This document shows positions 48,392-57,251 of a stretch of DNA of 60,016 nucleotides, one piece after another; position 1 is the first letter of the stretch; the number at the start of each line of letters is the position of its first letter. A model generated the notes under the pieces. The model had not been told where the DNA came from and made no database searches. It saw only the letters and a list, made by a program, of their open reading frames with translations. The stretch is from Pseudomonas sp. KBW05 (GTDB lineage: Bacteria; Pseudomonadota; Gammaproteobacteria; Pseudomonadales; Pseudomonadaceae): assembly GCF_003852405.1 (NCBI RefSeq), contig NZ_QAJM01000047.1, forward strand, positions 1 through 60,016, read 5' to 3'. The position numbers were made by a program, and so were the translations under genes.

Positions 48392-50107
48392 ATGAGCATC
48401 ACTTCTCACCGAATGCTCGTCCTGTGGGCTGGGGGATTGCTCCTGGCGCTGCTGGCCATCGTTCCACTCACCGTCTGGGCACGCGCCACCGGGGTCTTGC
48501 TCGGGATGGCTGGCATCGGCTTGGCCTGGATCGCCGTGAACCGCAGGGCAGCCGCATTACGCGCATCCGTGCAGTTTGACGATACAGCCGCCTTGCCGGC
48601 GGCGTCCTTCCGGCATCCGGTGCTGCTGGTCTGTGGTGATGGGCTCGATGCACTGTTTACCCCGGCCTGCGCCGATCGGTTGGCCCTGCGGGTGGTTCCG
48701 TCGGGTTGTTATGTGCGCGTGCCAAGCCTGGAACAATTGCCGGCGATCAGCGACGCCATCCTCGCATTGCGTCCCGGTTGGGGGGCTCAACTTTGCGTGA
48801 TGTTTGTCGTCAACCCCAGTGCCCATGGTGACAGCGCTGCGTTGCAGGGCCGGGTGCGAACCTTTGGCTACCAGGCTGCCCTGGCACGCAAGCGAGGGAT
48901 CGCGCTGCCGCTGTTGCTGGTGAGTTACCTGCAAACCGCGCAAGGCGCTGATCCGTGGTTCAGTTGGGAGCGGGGTGAGGCCCAGCCTTGCGCCCGGGAC
49001 AACAACCAGTGCGCCACGCTGGACGAGTGGCAGCAGCAAGCCGTTGATACGCCCACCCGCGCCGCACGACTGCACGCCTGCATTCAACTGAACAGTGTCG
49101 CGCAGTGGCTGCACGATGGGGTGTTGCCCAGCCTCGGTCAGCACGACACGGATGCAGCCTGTGTGTATGCGATCAAAATGGTCCCGGCGCTTGCCCATGG
49201 GGTGGAAGGGAACCTGTGGTGTCAATGGCTTGCGCAGAAGGTGGCGCTGGTCGACAGCCGGGTGAGCGATGCGAGCGCGGCATTGCCCTTTCCCGATGCG
49301 TTGCTCAGCGTGTTCAAACGCGACCCCGCGTACACCTCACTGCAACGTGCAAGCGTCGTGGCGGTGTGGTTATGGGGAATCGCCAGCGCCGTTGCCCTGG
49401 CCAGCTCCGCTTGGCAGAACACGCTCTTGCTACGCCAGGTCAGCGATGACCTGCGCCGCTATACCTCGATCCCGCCACCGACACACCGTGAACAACGCGC
49501 GTTCCTGCTCCGTGAAGACGCCATCACCGCACTGCGTCATGCGGCTCGGCGCCTGGACACCTACTACCGACAGGGCGAGCCTCTGGCCCTGGGGCTGGGC
49601 CTGTATCGCGGCGAGCATTTGCGTGCGCCTTTGCTGGCCGTGCTGGCTGCACATGTCGAGCCACCCCTGACTGCCTTGCCCACGGGGCCGGCCCGTGTGG
49701 TGCGGCTGGACAGCCTTTCGCTGTTCGCCAGCGGCAGCGCCCGGCTCAAGCCGGGGTCGACCAAGGTCCTGATCAATGCTCTGGTCGGCATCAAGGCGCA
49801 ACCAGGCCTGCTGATTGTGATCGCCGGGCACACCGATGCCACCGGCGATGCGCAGAACAATCTCCGCCTGTCCTACGCCCGCGCCGCTGCCGTCCATGGC
49901 TGGATGCAGCAAATGGGCGGGATCCCCGACAGCTGCTTTGCGGTGCAGGGTTTCGGCGCCAGCCAGCCGATTGCAAGCAACGACACTGACGCGGGGCGAG
50001 CAGCCAACCGCCGCGTCGATATCCGTCTGGTGCCTTCGGCGGGGGCGTGTTCGCACCCGACGCAGGCACCAGACAGGCAACCCCCTGTCGCCTATCGCGA
50101 CGTTTGA
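48392..50107 (+). CDS. Compact TssM-like protein fused to an OmpA peptidoglycan-binding domain
   Basis: The 571-residue protein has two membrane segments at 8-48, a soluble domain at about 55-320 and a third membrane segment at about 320-340. A short IcmF-like piece follows, ending in YYRQGEPLALGLGLYRGEHL, which resembles the 'xLGLYQG' stretch of TssM. An OmpA/MotB domain occupies about 440-550, with LFASGSARLKPGS, GHTDATGDAQNNLRLSYARA, and NRRVDIRLVP. The OmpA Asp (GHTD) and Arg (NRRVDI) that grip peptidoglycan are present. Normal TssM has about 1100-1300 residues, so this would be a strongly reduced TssM that anchors to the wall itself. It follows tssL by 7 bases and precedes hcp. A full tssM may exist outside the window, in which case this is an accessory protein. 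Domain calls beyond OmpA are my reading, not a database hit. Confidence 0.7.
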   Translation: MSITSHRMLVLWAGGLLLALLAIVPLTVWARATGVLLGMAGIGLAWIAVNRRAAALRASVQFDDTAALPAASFRHPVLLVCGDGLDALFTPACADRLALRVVPSGCYVRVPSLEQLPAISDAILALRPGWGAQLCVMFVVNPSAHGDSAALQGRVRTFGYQAALARKRGIALPLLLVSYLQTAQGADPWFSWERGEAQPCARDNNQCATLDEWQQQAVDTPTRAARLHACIQLNSVAQWLHDGVLPSLGQHDTDAACVYAIKMVPALAHGVEGNLWCQWLAQKVALVDSRVSDASAALPFPDALLSVFKRDPAYTSLQRASVVAVWLWGIASAVALASSAWQNTLLLRQVSDDLRRYTSIPPPTHREQRAFLLREDAITALRHAARRLDTYYRQGEPLALGLGLYRGEHLRAPLLAVLAAHVEPPLTALPTGPARVVRLDSLSLFASGSARLKPGSTKVLINALVGIKAQPGLLIVIAGHTDATGDAQNNLRLSYARAAAVHGWMQQMGGIPDSCFAVQGFGASQPIASNDTDAGRAANRRVDIRLVPSAGACSHPTQAPDRQPPVAYRDV

Positions 50108-50129
50108 GTCCCAAGAAAAGGAGCTTCAC

Positions 50130-50621
50130 ATGGCAATTCCCGTTTACCTCTGGCTACAAGACGACGGCGGTGCAGACATCAAAGGTTCGGTGGATGTGCA
50201 AAAGCGCGAGGGCAGTATCGAAGTGATCGCCCAGGACCACAGCCTCTACATCCCGACGGACAACAACACCGGCAAGTTGACCGGGACGCGGGTGCATACC
50301 CCGTTCCTGTTCTGCAAGGAGATCGATGCTTCCAGCCCGTACCTCTACAAAGCGGTCACCACCGGACAAACCCTCAAGAGTGCCGAGTTCAAGTGGTACC
50401 GCATCGACGATGCGGGGCAGGAGGTCGAGTACTTCATCACCAAGCTGGAGCAAGTCAAGGTGGTGAAGGTCGCGCCGAAAATGCATGACGTCAAAGACCC
50501 CGGCAAAGAGAAACACAACCACCTTGAGCAGATCGAGTTGCGCTACGAGAAGGTCACCTGGACCTACAAGGACGGCAACATCATTCACTCCGATGCCTGG
50601 AGCGAACGCCAAAGCGCTTGA
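50130..50621 (+). CDS. hcp: T6SS tube protein Hcp
   Basis: Hcp hexamers stack into the inner tube that is expelled. The 163-residue protein begins AIPVYLWLQDDGGADIKGSV, shows FCKEIDASSPYLYKAVTTGQ and ends IHSDAWSERQSA, all typical of the Hcp1 family. AAAAGGAG (50116-50123) gives a strong ribosome binding site. The frame is open upstream inside the previous gene, but this ATG gives the conserved N-terminus. A hairpin follows the gene and may raise hcp expression over clpV. Confidence 0.95.
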   Translation: MAIPVYLWLQDDGGADIKGSVDVQKREGSIEVIAQDHSLYIPTDNNTGKLTGTRVHTPFLFCKEIDASSPYLYKAVTTGQTLKSAEFKWYRIDDAGQEVEYFITKLEQVKVVKVAPKMHDVKDPGKEKHNHLEQIELRYEKVTWTYKDGNIIHSDAWSERQSA

Positions 50622-50636
50622 TGGCGGTGATGGGGT

Positions 50637-50658
50637 GAGCGTCCGTAAGCGGGCGCTC
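50637..50658 (+). terminator. Hairpin between hcp and clpV (possible attenuator)
   Basis: GAGCGTCCG-TAAG-CGGGCGCTC forms a 9-bp stem with one G-U pair. There is no U-tract, so full termination is unlikely; it could stabilise hcp mRNA or cause partial read-through, as Hcp is needed in far greater amount than ClpV. Confidence 0.5.
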
Positions 50659-50722
50659 AACCGAACACATCGCGCTTCAAGACGGATGACACAACCAGCC
50701 CCTTGGCGAGGACGTATTTCGT

Positions 50723-53353
50723 ATGGCTCATCACTCCACCCGTTTGCTGCGACGACTCAATCCCTACTGTGCCCAGGCGTTGAGTGCGGCAGCCTCGTTG
50801 TGCCACGGCAGTGCGCACGCGCAGATCACCATCGAGCACTGGCTGCTCAAGCTGCTGGGCCAGGGGGAGGGCGACCTGACGGTCATCGCGCGGCGTTACG
50901 AATGGGATCTGGACGCGCTGTGGCATGGCTTGCTTGAACACCTCGACAGCCTGCCACGCAGCATGCAGGGCAAGCCGCAGTTGTCCGAGCCTTTGCAGCA
51001 ATTGATCAGGAATGCCTGGCTCCTTGCCTCGCTCGACGATAACAACGACAGCCTGCGCTCGGCACACCTGCTGGGGGCCTTGATGGAGACGCCCAGCCTG
51101 CTGGCATGCGAAGCCGCATGGCCGTTGCTCAGTCTCAGCCAGGCGCAACTGCAGCGCTTGATGGTGCTGCTGGATCAAACCTCTGAGGAGTGCCCCGAAT
51201 CAAGAAGTGCCACTGAACCGCTAGCCATTGAACCGACGGAAAATACCGCAGGGCAGGCAACGCTCGACCGGTTCACCCAAGACCTCACCGCCAAGGCTGC
51301 ACAAGGCAAGATCGACCCGGTGTTTGGCCGTGACGAAGAAATCCGCCAGGTCATCGACATCCTGAGCCGGCGGCGGAAAAACAACCCGCTGCTGGTGGGC
51401 GAACCCGGGGTTGGCAAAACGGCCTTGGTGGAAGGCCTGGCCTTGAACATAGCCCAGGGGCGCGTGCCTGACAGCCTCAAATCAGTCTGCGTACGCACCC
51501 TGGACCTGGGCTTGTTGCAAGCAGGCGCCGGTGTCAAAGGTGAGTTCGAGCAACGCCTGAAAAACGTCATCGATGCCGTGCAACAGTCCGAGATCCCCGT
51601 GCTGTTGTTTATTGACGAGGCCCATACCCTGATCGGCGCCGGCAACCAGGCCGGCGGTGCCGACGCGGCCAATCTGCTCAAACCGGCCTTGGCCCGTGGC
51701 GAATTGCGCACCATCGCCGCGACCACCTGGAGTGAATACAAGCAGTACTTCGAGCGCGACGCGGCCCTCGAAAGACGCTTCCAAATGGTCAAGGTCGATG
51801 AGCCGGACGACGCCAACGCCAGCCTGATGCTGCGCGGCCTGAAGTTGCGCTACGCCAGCCATCATGGCGTGCATATCCAGGACGCGGCGGTGCAGGCTGC
51901 GGTGAGCCTGTCGCGGCGCTACCTGACTGGGCGTCAACTGCCGGACAAGGCGGTGGACCTGCTGGATACCGCCAGCGCCCGTGTGCGCATGAGCCTGGAC
52001 TGTGAGCCGCAAGCGCTTGTGCGTCTGCACGCCCGGTGTATGGCGTTGGAACTGGAGCGCCAGGCACTGGAGCAAGAGCAGGCCCTCGGTGACGAGAACA
52101 TCGATGAGCGCCTGGCGTTGATTGACGCGCAGTACGCGGATTTGCAACGTGCGTACACCGCACTGCAACAGCAACACCGGCAAGAGCTCGACCTGATCAA
52201 GCAACTGCTTGAAGCGCGCCAAGCGCAGCCGTTGCAGCGAGACAAATGTGCGCAGTTGCAACAACAACTGCACAGCCTTCAAGGCGCTCAGCCGTTGCTG
52301 TCACTGGATGTCGATGTGCGCAGCGTGGCGCACGTCGTTGCCGATTGGACCGGGGTTCCGCTGGGCAGTCTGCTCAAGGACGAACAAACCCACCTCCTGG
52401 CGTTGGAACAACACCTGGCGCAACGCGTGATTGGCCAGGCCCCTGCGCTCAATGCATTGGCGCAACGGCTGCGCGCAGCCAAGACCGGGCTGACCCATGA
52501 GCATGCGCCACTGGGGGTATTCCTGTTGGTGGGCACCAGCGGCGTGGGTAAAACCGAAACCGCCCTGGCCCTCGCCGACAGCCTGTTCGGCGGTGAAAAA
52601 TCACTGATCACCCTTAACTTTTCCGAGTATCAGGAAGCCCACACCGTCAGCCAACTCAAAGGCGCGCCGCCCGGTTACGTCGGCTACGGCAAGGGCGGTG
52701 TCCTGACCGAAGCCGTGCGGCAGCGGCCCTACAGTGTCGTGCTGCTGGACGAAGTCGAAAAGGCCCACCGCGACGTGCTCAACCTGTTCTATCAAGTGTT
52801 TGATCGCGGCTTCATGCGCGATGGTGAAGGGCGCGAGATCGACTTTCGCAACACCGTCATCCTCATGACCTCCAACCTCGGCAGCGATCTCCTGCACAAC
52901 TGCTTGCAGGCCCAACCCGACGCCCCCGACAGCGTGCTGCACGAACAACTGCGGCCAATCCTGCGGGAGCACTTTCAGCCGGCGTTGCTCGCACGGTTCC
53001 AGACCTTGATCTATCGCCCGCTGCAAGCCGACGCCCTCAAACGCATCGTTGCGCTCAAGTTGGCCCAGGTGGCCAAGCGTCTGCGCCTGCACTACGACCT
53101 CGACTGCCGGCTGGGCGACTCACTCAACGACGCTCTGGTTGCCGCCTGCCTGCTGCCGGACACGGGGGCACGCAACATCGACAGCCTGCTCAACGAACAG
53201 ATCCTGCCCGTACTCAGCCAGCAACTGCTGGAACGGCGGGCGGCGCAACAGCGCTGCCAAAGCGTATGCGTTGAGTACAGCGAAGCAGACGGCATCAGCC
53301 TGAGCTTTACGGATGGCGATCCTGAATCTCAAACCGCCGTCATGGAGGCCTGA
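50723..53353 (+). CDS. tssH: T6SS AAA+ disassembly ATPase ClpV (TssH)
   Basis: ClpV unfolds contracted TssB/TssC sheaths so they can be reused. The 876-residue protein has an N-terminal Clp_N repeat domain (LLRRLNPYCAQALSAAASLC, then SAHAQITIEHWLLKLLGQGE-like text). Walker A GEPGVGKTA is at 226-234 with Walker B LLFIDEAHTL. A coiled middle domain follows, then a second Walker A, GTSGVGKTE, at 604-612 with VVLLDEVEKAH. Both ATP sites appear intact. The gene ends 2 bases before the vgrG start, with GGAGG inside its last codons serving vgrG. Confidence 0.95.
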   Translation: MAHHSTRLLRRLNPYCAQALSAAASLCHGSAHAQITIEHWLLKLLGQGEGDLTVIARRYEWDLDALWHGLLEHLDSLPRSMQGKPQLSEPLQQLIRNAWLLASLDDNNDSLRSAHLLGALMETPSLLACEAAWPLLSLSQAQLQRLMVLLDQTSEECPESRSATEPLAIEPTENTAGQATLDRFTQDLTAKAAQGKIDPVFGRDEEIRQVIDILSRRRKNNPLLVGEPGVGKTALVEGLALNIAQGRVPDSLKSVCVRTLDLGLLQAGAGVKGEFEQRLKNVIDAVQQSEIPVLLFIDEAHTLIGAGNQAGGADAANLLKPALARGELRTIAATTWSEYKQYFERDAALERRFQMVKVDEPDDANASLMLRGLKLRYASHHGVHIQDAAVQAAVSLSRRYLTGRQLPDKAVDLLDTASARVRMSLDCEPQALVRLHARCMALELERQALEQEQALGDENIDERLALIDAQYADLQRAYTALQQQHRQELDLIKQLLEARQAQPLQRDKCAQLQQQLHSLQGAQPLLSLDVDVRSVAHVVADWTGVPLGSLLKDEQTHLLALEQHLAQRVIGQAPALNALAQRLRAAKTGLTHEHAPLGVFLLVGTSGVGKTETALALADSLFGGEKSLITLNFSEYQEAHTVSQLKGAPPGYVGYGKGGVLTEAVRQRPYSVVLLDEVEKAHRDVLNLFYQVFDRGFMRDGEGREIDFRNTVILMTSNLGSDLLHNCLQAQPDAPDSVLHEQLRPILREHFQPALLARFQTLIYRPLQADALKRIVALKLAQVAKRLRLHYDLDCRLGDSLNDALVAACLLPDTGARNIDSLLNEQILPVLSQQLLERRAAQQRCQSVCVEYSEADGISLSFTDGDPESQTAVMEA

Positions 53354-53355
53354 GG

Positions 53356-56300
53356 ATGAGTGTTTTCTTCGATCATAGCCGGCACACACTGTGGGTGACC
53401 AAGGTTACAGCGCAGCTTGACGTCTTGGCCTTCGACGGCGAGGAACGGCTCAGCCAACCTTTTAGCTACTGCGTGGAGTTCACCAGCACTGACCTCGACC
53501 TCGCCGCCGGCTCCATGCTTGGCAAAACGGCCAGCTTCAGCCTGTACGCCCCACCGCAAAAACTCCCGTTGCTGAGCGTGACCCCGCCCAAGATCAAACC
53601 GTTGCGCACCCTGCACGGCGTGGTCACCCACTTCGCGCGCCAGTCCGGCTCCAACGACCAGGCCACCTACGCACTCACCCTGCAACCCCGAATCGCCCTG
53701 CTTGAACGCGGCCGACAGTTCCGCATCTACCAACACCAATCCGTGCCCGAAATCGTCGAACATATTCTGCGCAGCCGCCACGGTTTTGAAGGCCAGGACT
53801 TCCTGTTCAACCTCAAGCGCGACTACCCCCGGCGCGAACACGTCATGCAATACGGCGAAAGCGACCTGGCCTTCATCAGCCGACTGCTGGCCGACGTGGG
53901 CATCTGGTATCGCTTCACCAGCGACGAACGCCTGCGCATCGATGTCGTCGAGTTTTTCGATAGCCAGCGCGGTTACCAGTTCGACGTTGAGCTGCCACAT
54001 CGCCCGCAATCCGGGCTCGGCAGCAGCGGACAGGACGGTGTGTGGGCGTTGCAATCCAGCCACCAGGTCGTCGAGCAACACGTCAGCGTGCGCGCCTACC
54101 ACCACCGTGACGCCAGCGCCCAGCTCAACGGCGAGATCGACCACAGCCGTGGCGCCACCACTACCTACGGCGATGCCTACCACTACGCCGAACCCTACAC
54201 GGTCCTCGGCAATCGGCTGGATGAAAACGAAGACCTGCCAAGTGAAAGCGGCTACTTCTACGCACGCCTGCGCCACGAACAGTACCTGAACCAGCAGACG
54301 CTTTTGAGCGGGATCAGCAGCAGCGCCACCCTGGCGCCGGGGCAGGTCCTCAAGATCAGCGGCGGCTCCCCCCATGCGTTCAAGCCCGGCGCAGTCATTA
54401 CCCGCCTGACCACCAAGGCCGCGCGCGACAGCAGCTTCGAAGGCACATTCGAAGCGATCCCCTATTCAGAAACCGTCTGCTTTCGCCCAGCCCCACAAGC
54501 CAGACCGCAAATTGCCGGCACCGTCCCGGCCCGCGTCACCAGCCCCCAGGCGAACGACCCCTACGCCCATATCGACCTGGAAGGCCGCTACCGCGTGAGC
54601 TTCCTCTTCGACCGCGACACCTGGAAACCCGGCGAAGAAAGCCTCTGGCTACGCCTGGCCCGCCCCTACGCCGGCGACACCCACGGCCTGCACCTGCCCC
54701 TGATCCTCGGCACCGAAGTGGCCATCGCCTTCGAACAAGGCGACCCCGACCGCCCCTACATCGCCCATGCCCTGCATGACAGCCAGCACGTCGACCACGT
54801 GACCCTGCGCAACTACAAACGCAACGTGCTGCGCACCCCGGCCAACAATAAGTTGCGCATGGACGACACGCGGGGGCAGGAGCACGTCAAGTTGAGTACG
54901 GAGCACAGTGGCAAGAGCCAGTTGAACCTGGGGCATTTGGTGGATGCACGCAAGCAAAAACGCGGCGAAGGGTTTGAGCTGCGCACGGATGGCTGGGGGG
55001 CGGTTCGGGGTGGGAAAGGGGTGTTTATCAGTGCGGATGAGCAAGGCCAGGCCGGGGGGCAACAACTCGATATGGCCGCCGCCGTCTTGCAACTTGAAAG
55101 CGCGTTGTCCCTGGCTCGCTCCATGGCCCACGCCGCCAGTAGCGCTCAAGTGGCCGCCAGTGACATCGACAGCCAACAAGGCTTGCACGAGCGCCTCAAC
55201 GGATTGGCACAACCCTGTGTGTTGCTCCATGCGCCAGAGGGGATTGGCATGCTCAGCCCCAAGGCCGTCTGCCTGTCGTCGGGTACGGAAAGCGTCGGCA
55301 TCATGGCTGCACACAACACCGACATCAGCGCCGGGCGCAACATCACCGCCGCAGCGGAGGGCGGTGTCAGCGTGCTTGCGCAACAGGCCGACCTGCAACT
55401 GAAGGCGGATCAAGGCAAAGTCCAATTGCATGCCCGAGGCAACATCCTCCACGCGTTGGCCAAGACCGACATCAAGATCGAAAGCGTTGCAGGTCGCGTT
55501 GAGATCAGCTCCCCACATGAGCTGCTGCTCAATTGCGGCGGCGCTTACATCCGCCTCAAGGGCGGCGATATCGAGCTGGGGGCTCCGGGCAATATCTACC
55601 TGAAGGCCGCCGCCGTACAGAAACTGGGTGGCACTCGCCTCGATGCGCCCGCATCGCCGTTACCAACGGGTTATGCCGGTGGCTACACGCTGAAAGATGC
55701 GACAGAGGCGGTCATGCGCTTCAGCCGTTACCGGATTACCACGGCACAAGGGGAGGTGTTCAGTGGGGTGACGGATAAAGACGGCAAGACGATGAGTGTT
55801 CATACGCTTTTGCCGGGGGCGCTGAGCATTGAACTGCCAGACTCGGCAACCTTTGACGAACAACTGCGCTTGGTCGATCCGAACGGTGAGCCAGCCAGCG
55901 AACTGAAGTATTCGGCGACGCTCGCAGATGGACTGACGTTCGAGGGGGTTACGGACACTCAAGGTTATACGCAGCGCATCGAGACCAAGACGCCGACGCC
56001 GATTACCCAGGTCGCGCTATACCCGCCAGAGACTGCCGGGGTTTTCTGTTGCGCGGCGTTAACCGATCAAGCGCCGATTGTTATTGACCTGGCATCCAGC
56101 AGTGTCTCCACGAATGACATTGACGTGGGACGTTCAACCAAAGAGGTGTCATTGCCTAAAGGCAAAAAACGTTCTTTGACGCCAGGAGAGATCGCAATGG
56201 CAGGCACCCTGTTCAGGGATGCCATCGATTACACCAAGGTCAAGGTGCATCACAGTGGTTGGTGGGTGTTCGCAGGCATACAAAATACAGCGGTAACGCC

Positions 56301-56691
56301 TAATGGTGAAATGTACTACCCCGTCAGTACGGGGTATTACAGGGATGACTTCTCCACGACGGCCAGTGATAAAGACAAAGCATTGTTCATGCATGAAATG
56401 ACCCATGTATGGCAATACCAGCTGGGTTATCCAGTCAAGTTAATGGGCCTGTTTGTTACCAGTCGTGGAGCACCGGCTTATCGTTATACCTTGACTGAAA
56501 CCAGTGCGCTTTGCGACTACAACATGGAACAGCAAGGCGAAATTATCTCGGATTACTACGTGATCTGTGTGTTGGGCAATCCCAGTGCGGTGTGGAGCGC
56601 TTCCAATAGCAGCAAGAGTCCGGAACTCCTTGCTGCAACGCTTGAATCGTTCTTGAGAAATCCTGCGGATAAAAAGCATCTTCCAAGGTGA
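53356..56691 (+). CDS. vgrG: Evolved VgrG (TssI) with transthyretin-like repeats and HExxH metallopeptidase domain
   Basis: The 1111-residue spike protein has a VgrG core at about 1-620 (RHTLWVTKVTAQLDVLAFDG; YGESDLAFISRLLADVGIWY; the gp5-like part with YRVSFLFDRDTWKPGEESLW). A DUF2345-type beta stretch reaches to about 770. Then come two similar beta repeats (about 780-900), seen as VFSGVTDKDGKT and TFEGVTDTQGYT. The last 200 residues contain HEMTHVWQ with His1013, Glu1014 and His1017, and a second Glu1062 in EQQGEIISDYY, 45 residues after His1017. That pattern and distance resemble the zinc site of P. aeruginosa VgrG2b, whose C-terminal metallopeptidase acts in the periplasm of target bacteria. 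The toxin part is more A+T-rich than the core, as in modular exchange. The next gene is a candidate immunity gene. Confidence 0.9.
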   Translation: MSVFFDHSRHTLWVTKVTAQLDVLAFDGEERLSQPFSYCVEFTSTDLDLAAGSMLGKTASFSLYAPPQKLPLLSVTPPKIKPLRTLHGVVTHFARQSGSNDQATYALTLQPRIALLERGRQFRIYQHQSVPEIVEHILRSRHGFEGQDFLFNLKRDYPRREHVMQYGESDLAFISRLLADVGIWYRFTSDERLRIDVVEFFDSQRGYQFDVELPHRPQSGLGSSGQDGVWALQSSHQVVEQHVSVRAYHHRDASAQLNGEIDHSRGATTTYGDAYHYAEPYTVLGNRLDENEDLPSESGYFYARLRHEQYLNQQTLLSGISSSATLAPGQVLKISGGSPHAFKPGAVITRLTTKAARDSSFEGTFEAIPYSETVCFRPAPQARPQIAGTVPARVTSPQANDPYAHIDLEGRYRVSFLFDRDTWKPGEESLWLRLARPYAGDTHGLHLPLILGTEVAIAFEQGDPDRPYIAHALHDSQHVDHVTLRNYKRNVLRTPANNKLRMDDTRGQEHVKLSTEHSGKSQLNLGHLVDARKQKRGEGFELRTDGWGAVRGGKGVFISADEQGQAGGQQLDMAAAVLQLESALSLARSMAHAASSAQVAASDIDSQQGLHERLNGLAQPCVLLHAPEGIGMLSPKAVCLSSGTESVGIMAAHNTDISAGRNITAAAEGGVSVLAQQADLQLKADQGKVQLHARGNILHALAKTDIKIESVAGRVEISSPHELLLNCGGAYIRLKGGDIELGAPGNIYLKAAAVQKLGGTRLDAPASPLPTGYAGGYTLKDATEAVMRFSRYRITTAQGEVFSGVTDKDGKTMSVHTLLPGALSIELPDSATFDEQLRLVDPNGEPASELKYSATLADGLTFEGVTDTQGYTQRIETKTPTPITQVALYPPETAGVFCCAALTDQAPIVIDLASSSVSTNDIDVGRSTKEVSLPKGKKRSLTPGEIAMAGTLFRDAIDYTKVKVHHSGWWVFAGIQNTAVTPNGEMYYPVSTGYYRDDFSTTASDKDKALFMHEMTHVWQYQLGYPVKLMGLFVTSRGAPAYRYTLTETSALCDYNMEQQGEIISDYYVICVLGNPSAVWSASNSSKSPELLAATLESFLRNPADKKHLPR

Positions 56692-56702
56692 AAGGGGGTT
56701 GT

Positions 56703-57251
56703 ATGAAATATGTGATGGTTTTGATGTTCGTTATCTACTGGATGGTTTCCTCTATTGCCTATGCAACTTCATTTGGGCGCAGGGAGGTTGGCAATATTGT
56801 TTCGATCAATGATAGACCGGCAATTTGTCTGCCTGACAATGCGCGTGAAGGATTTGCAGTGGGTGGGTTTTCGTTGACCGAAAGTTATAGGCGAAACCCG
56901 CCCTCCTGGGGGGCATCACTTCTACCGGCGGGCGAGCCACTGAAACTAATGCCCGGCGCATGTTTAGTGTTTGGTCACTTGCCTGAAGGGTACAAGTTAA
57001 ATGATTTTAAAACTAACGAAGCGCTTCAGGTGCTTGCGGTCAATCGAACCTATGTCTTTTCGTTGAGTAGCGCAGACCATCCTACAGATAGCTATGAAGC
57101 CATTTTTTGTGTTGTGCAGACGGCGACGGGCGCTGTGGAATTTCTTCAGTACAGGCTCTTGGCGGATGGTAGCCAGGTCGTTCCTTCGTGCGGTGGCAAA
57201 CGTAACGCGTATGGATCAAGTCGGGCTCACAGGAGAGGTCTTGAACAATGA
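56703..57251 (+). CDS. Exported small protein, candidate immunity to the VgrG metallopeptidase
   Basis: The 182-residue product starts with a signal peptide (KYVMVLMFVIYWMVSSIAYA, cleavage near residue 21) and has no lipobox, so it should be free in the periplasm. Four cysteines after it (in AICLPD, GACLVF, IFCVV, PSCGGK) could form two disulfides. I recognise no domain. It is A+T-rich compared with the T6SS core. It starts 11 bases after vgrG, the first in-frame GTG overlaps the vgrG stop, and its own stop overlaps the lipase start in ATGA. A periplasmic location matches where a VgrG2b-type toxin works, hence the immunity proposal. It could instead be an immunity or chaperone for the lipase. 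Confidence 0.65.
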   Translation: MKYVMVLMFVIYWMVSSIAYATSFGRREVGNIVSINDRPAICLPDNAREGFAVGGFSLTESYRRNPPSWGASLLPAGEPLKLMPGACLVFGHLPEGYKLNDFKTNEALQVLAVNRTYVFSLSSADHPTDSYEAIFCVVQTATGAVEFLQYRLLADGSQVVPSCGGKRNAYGSSRAHRRGLEQ

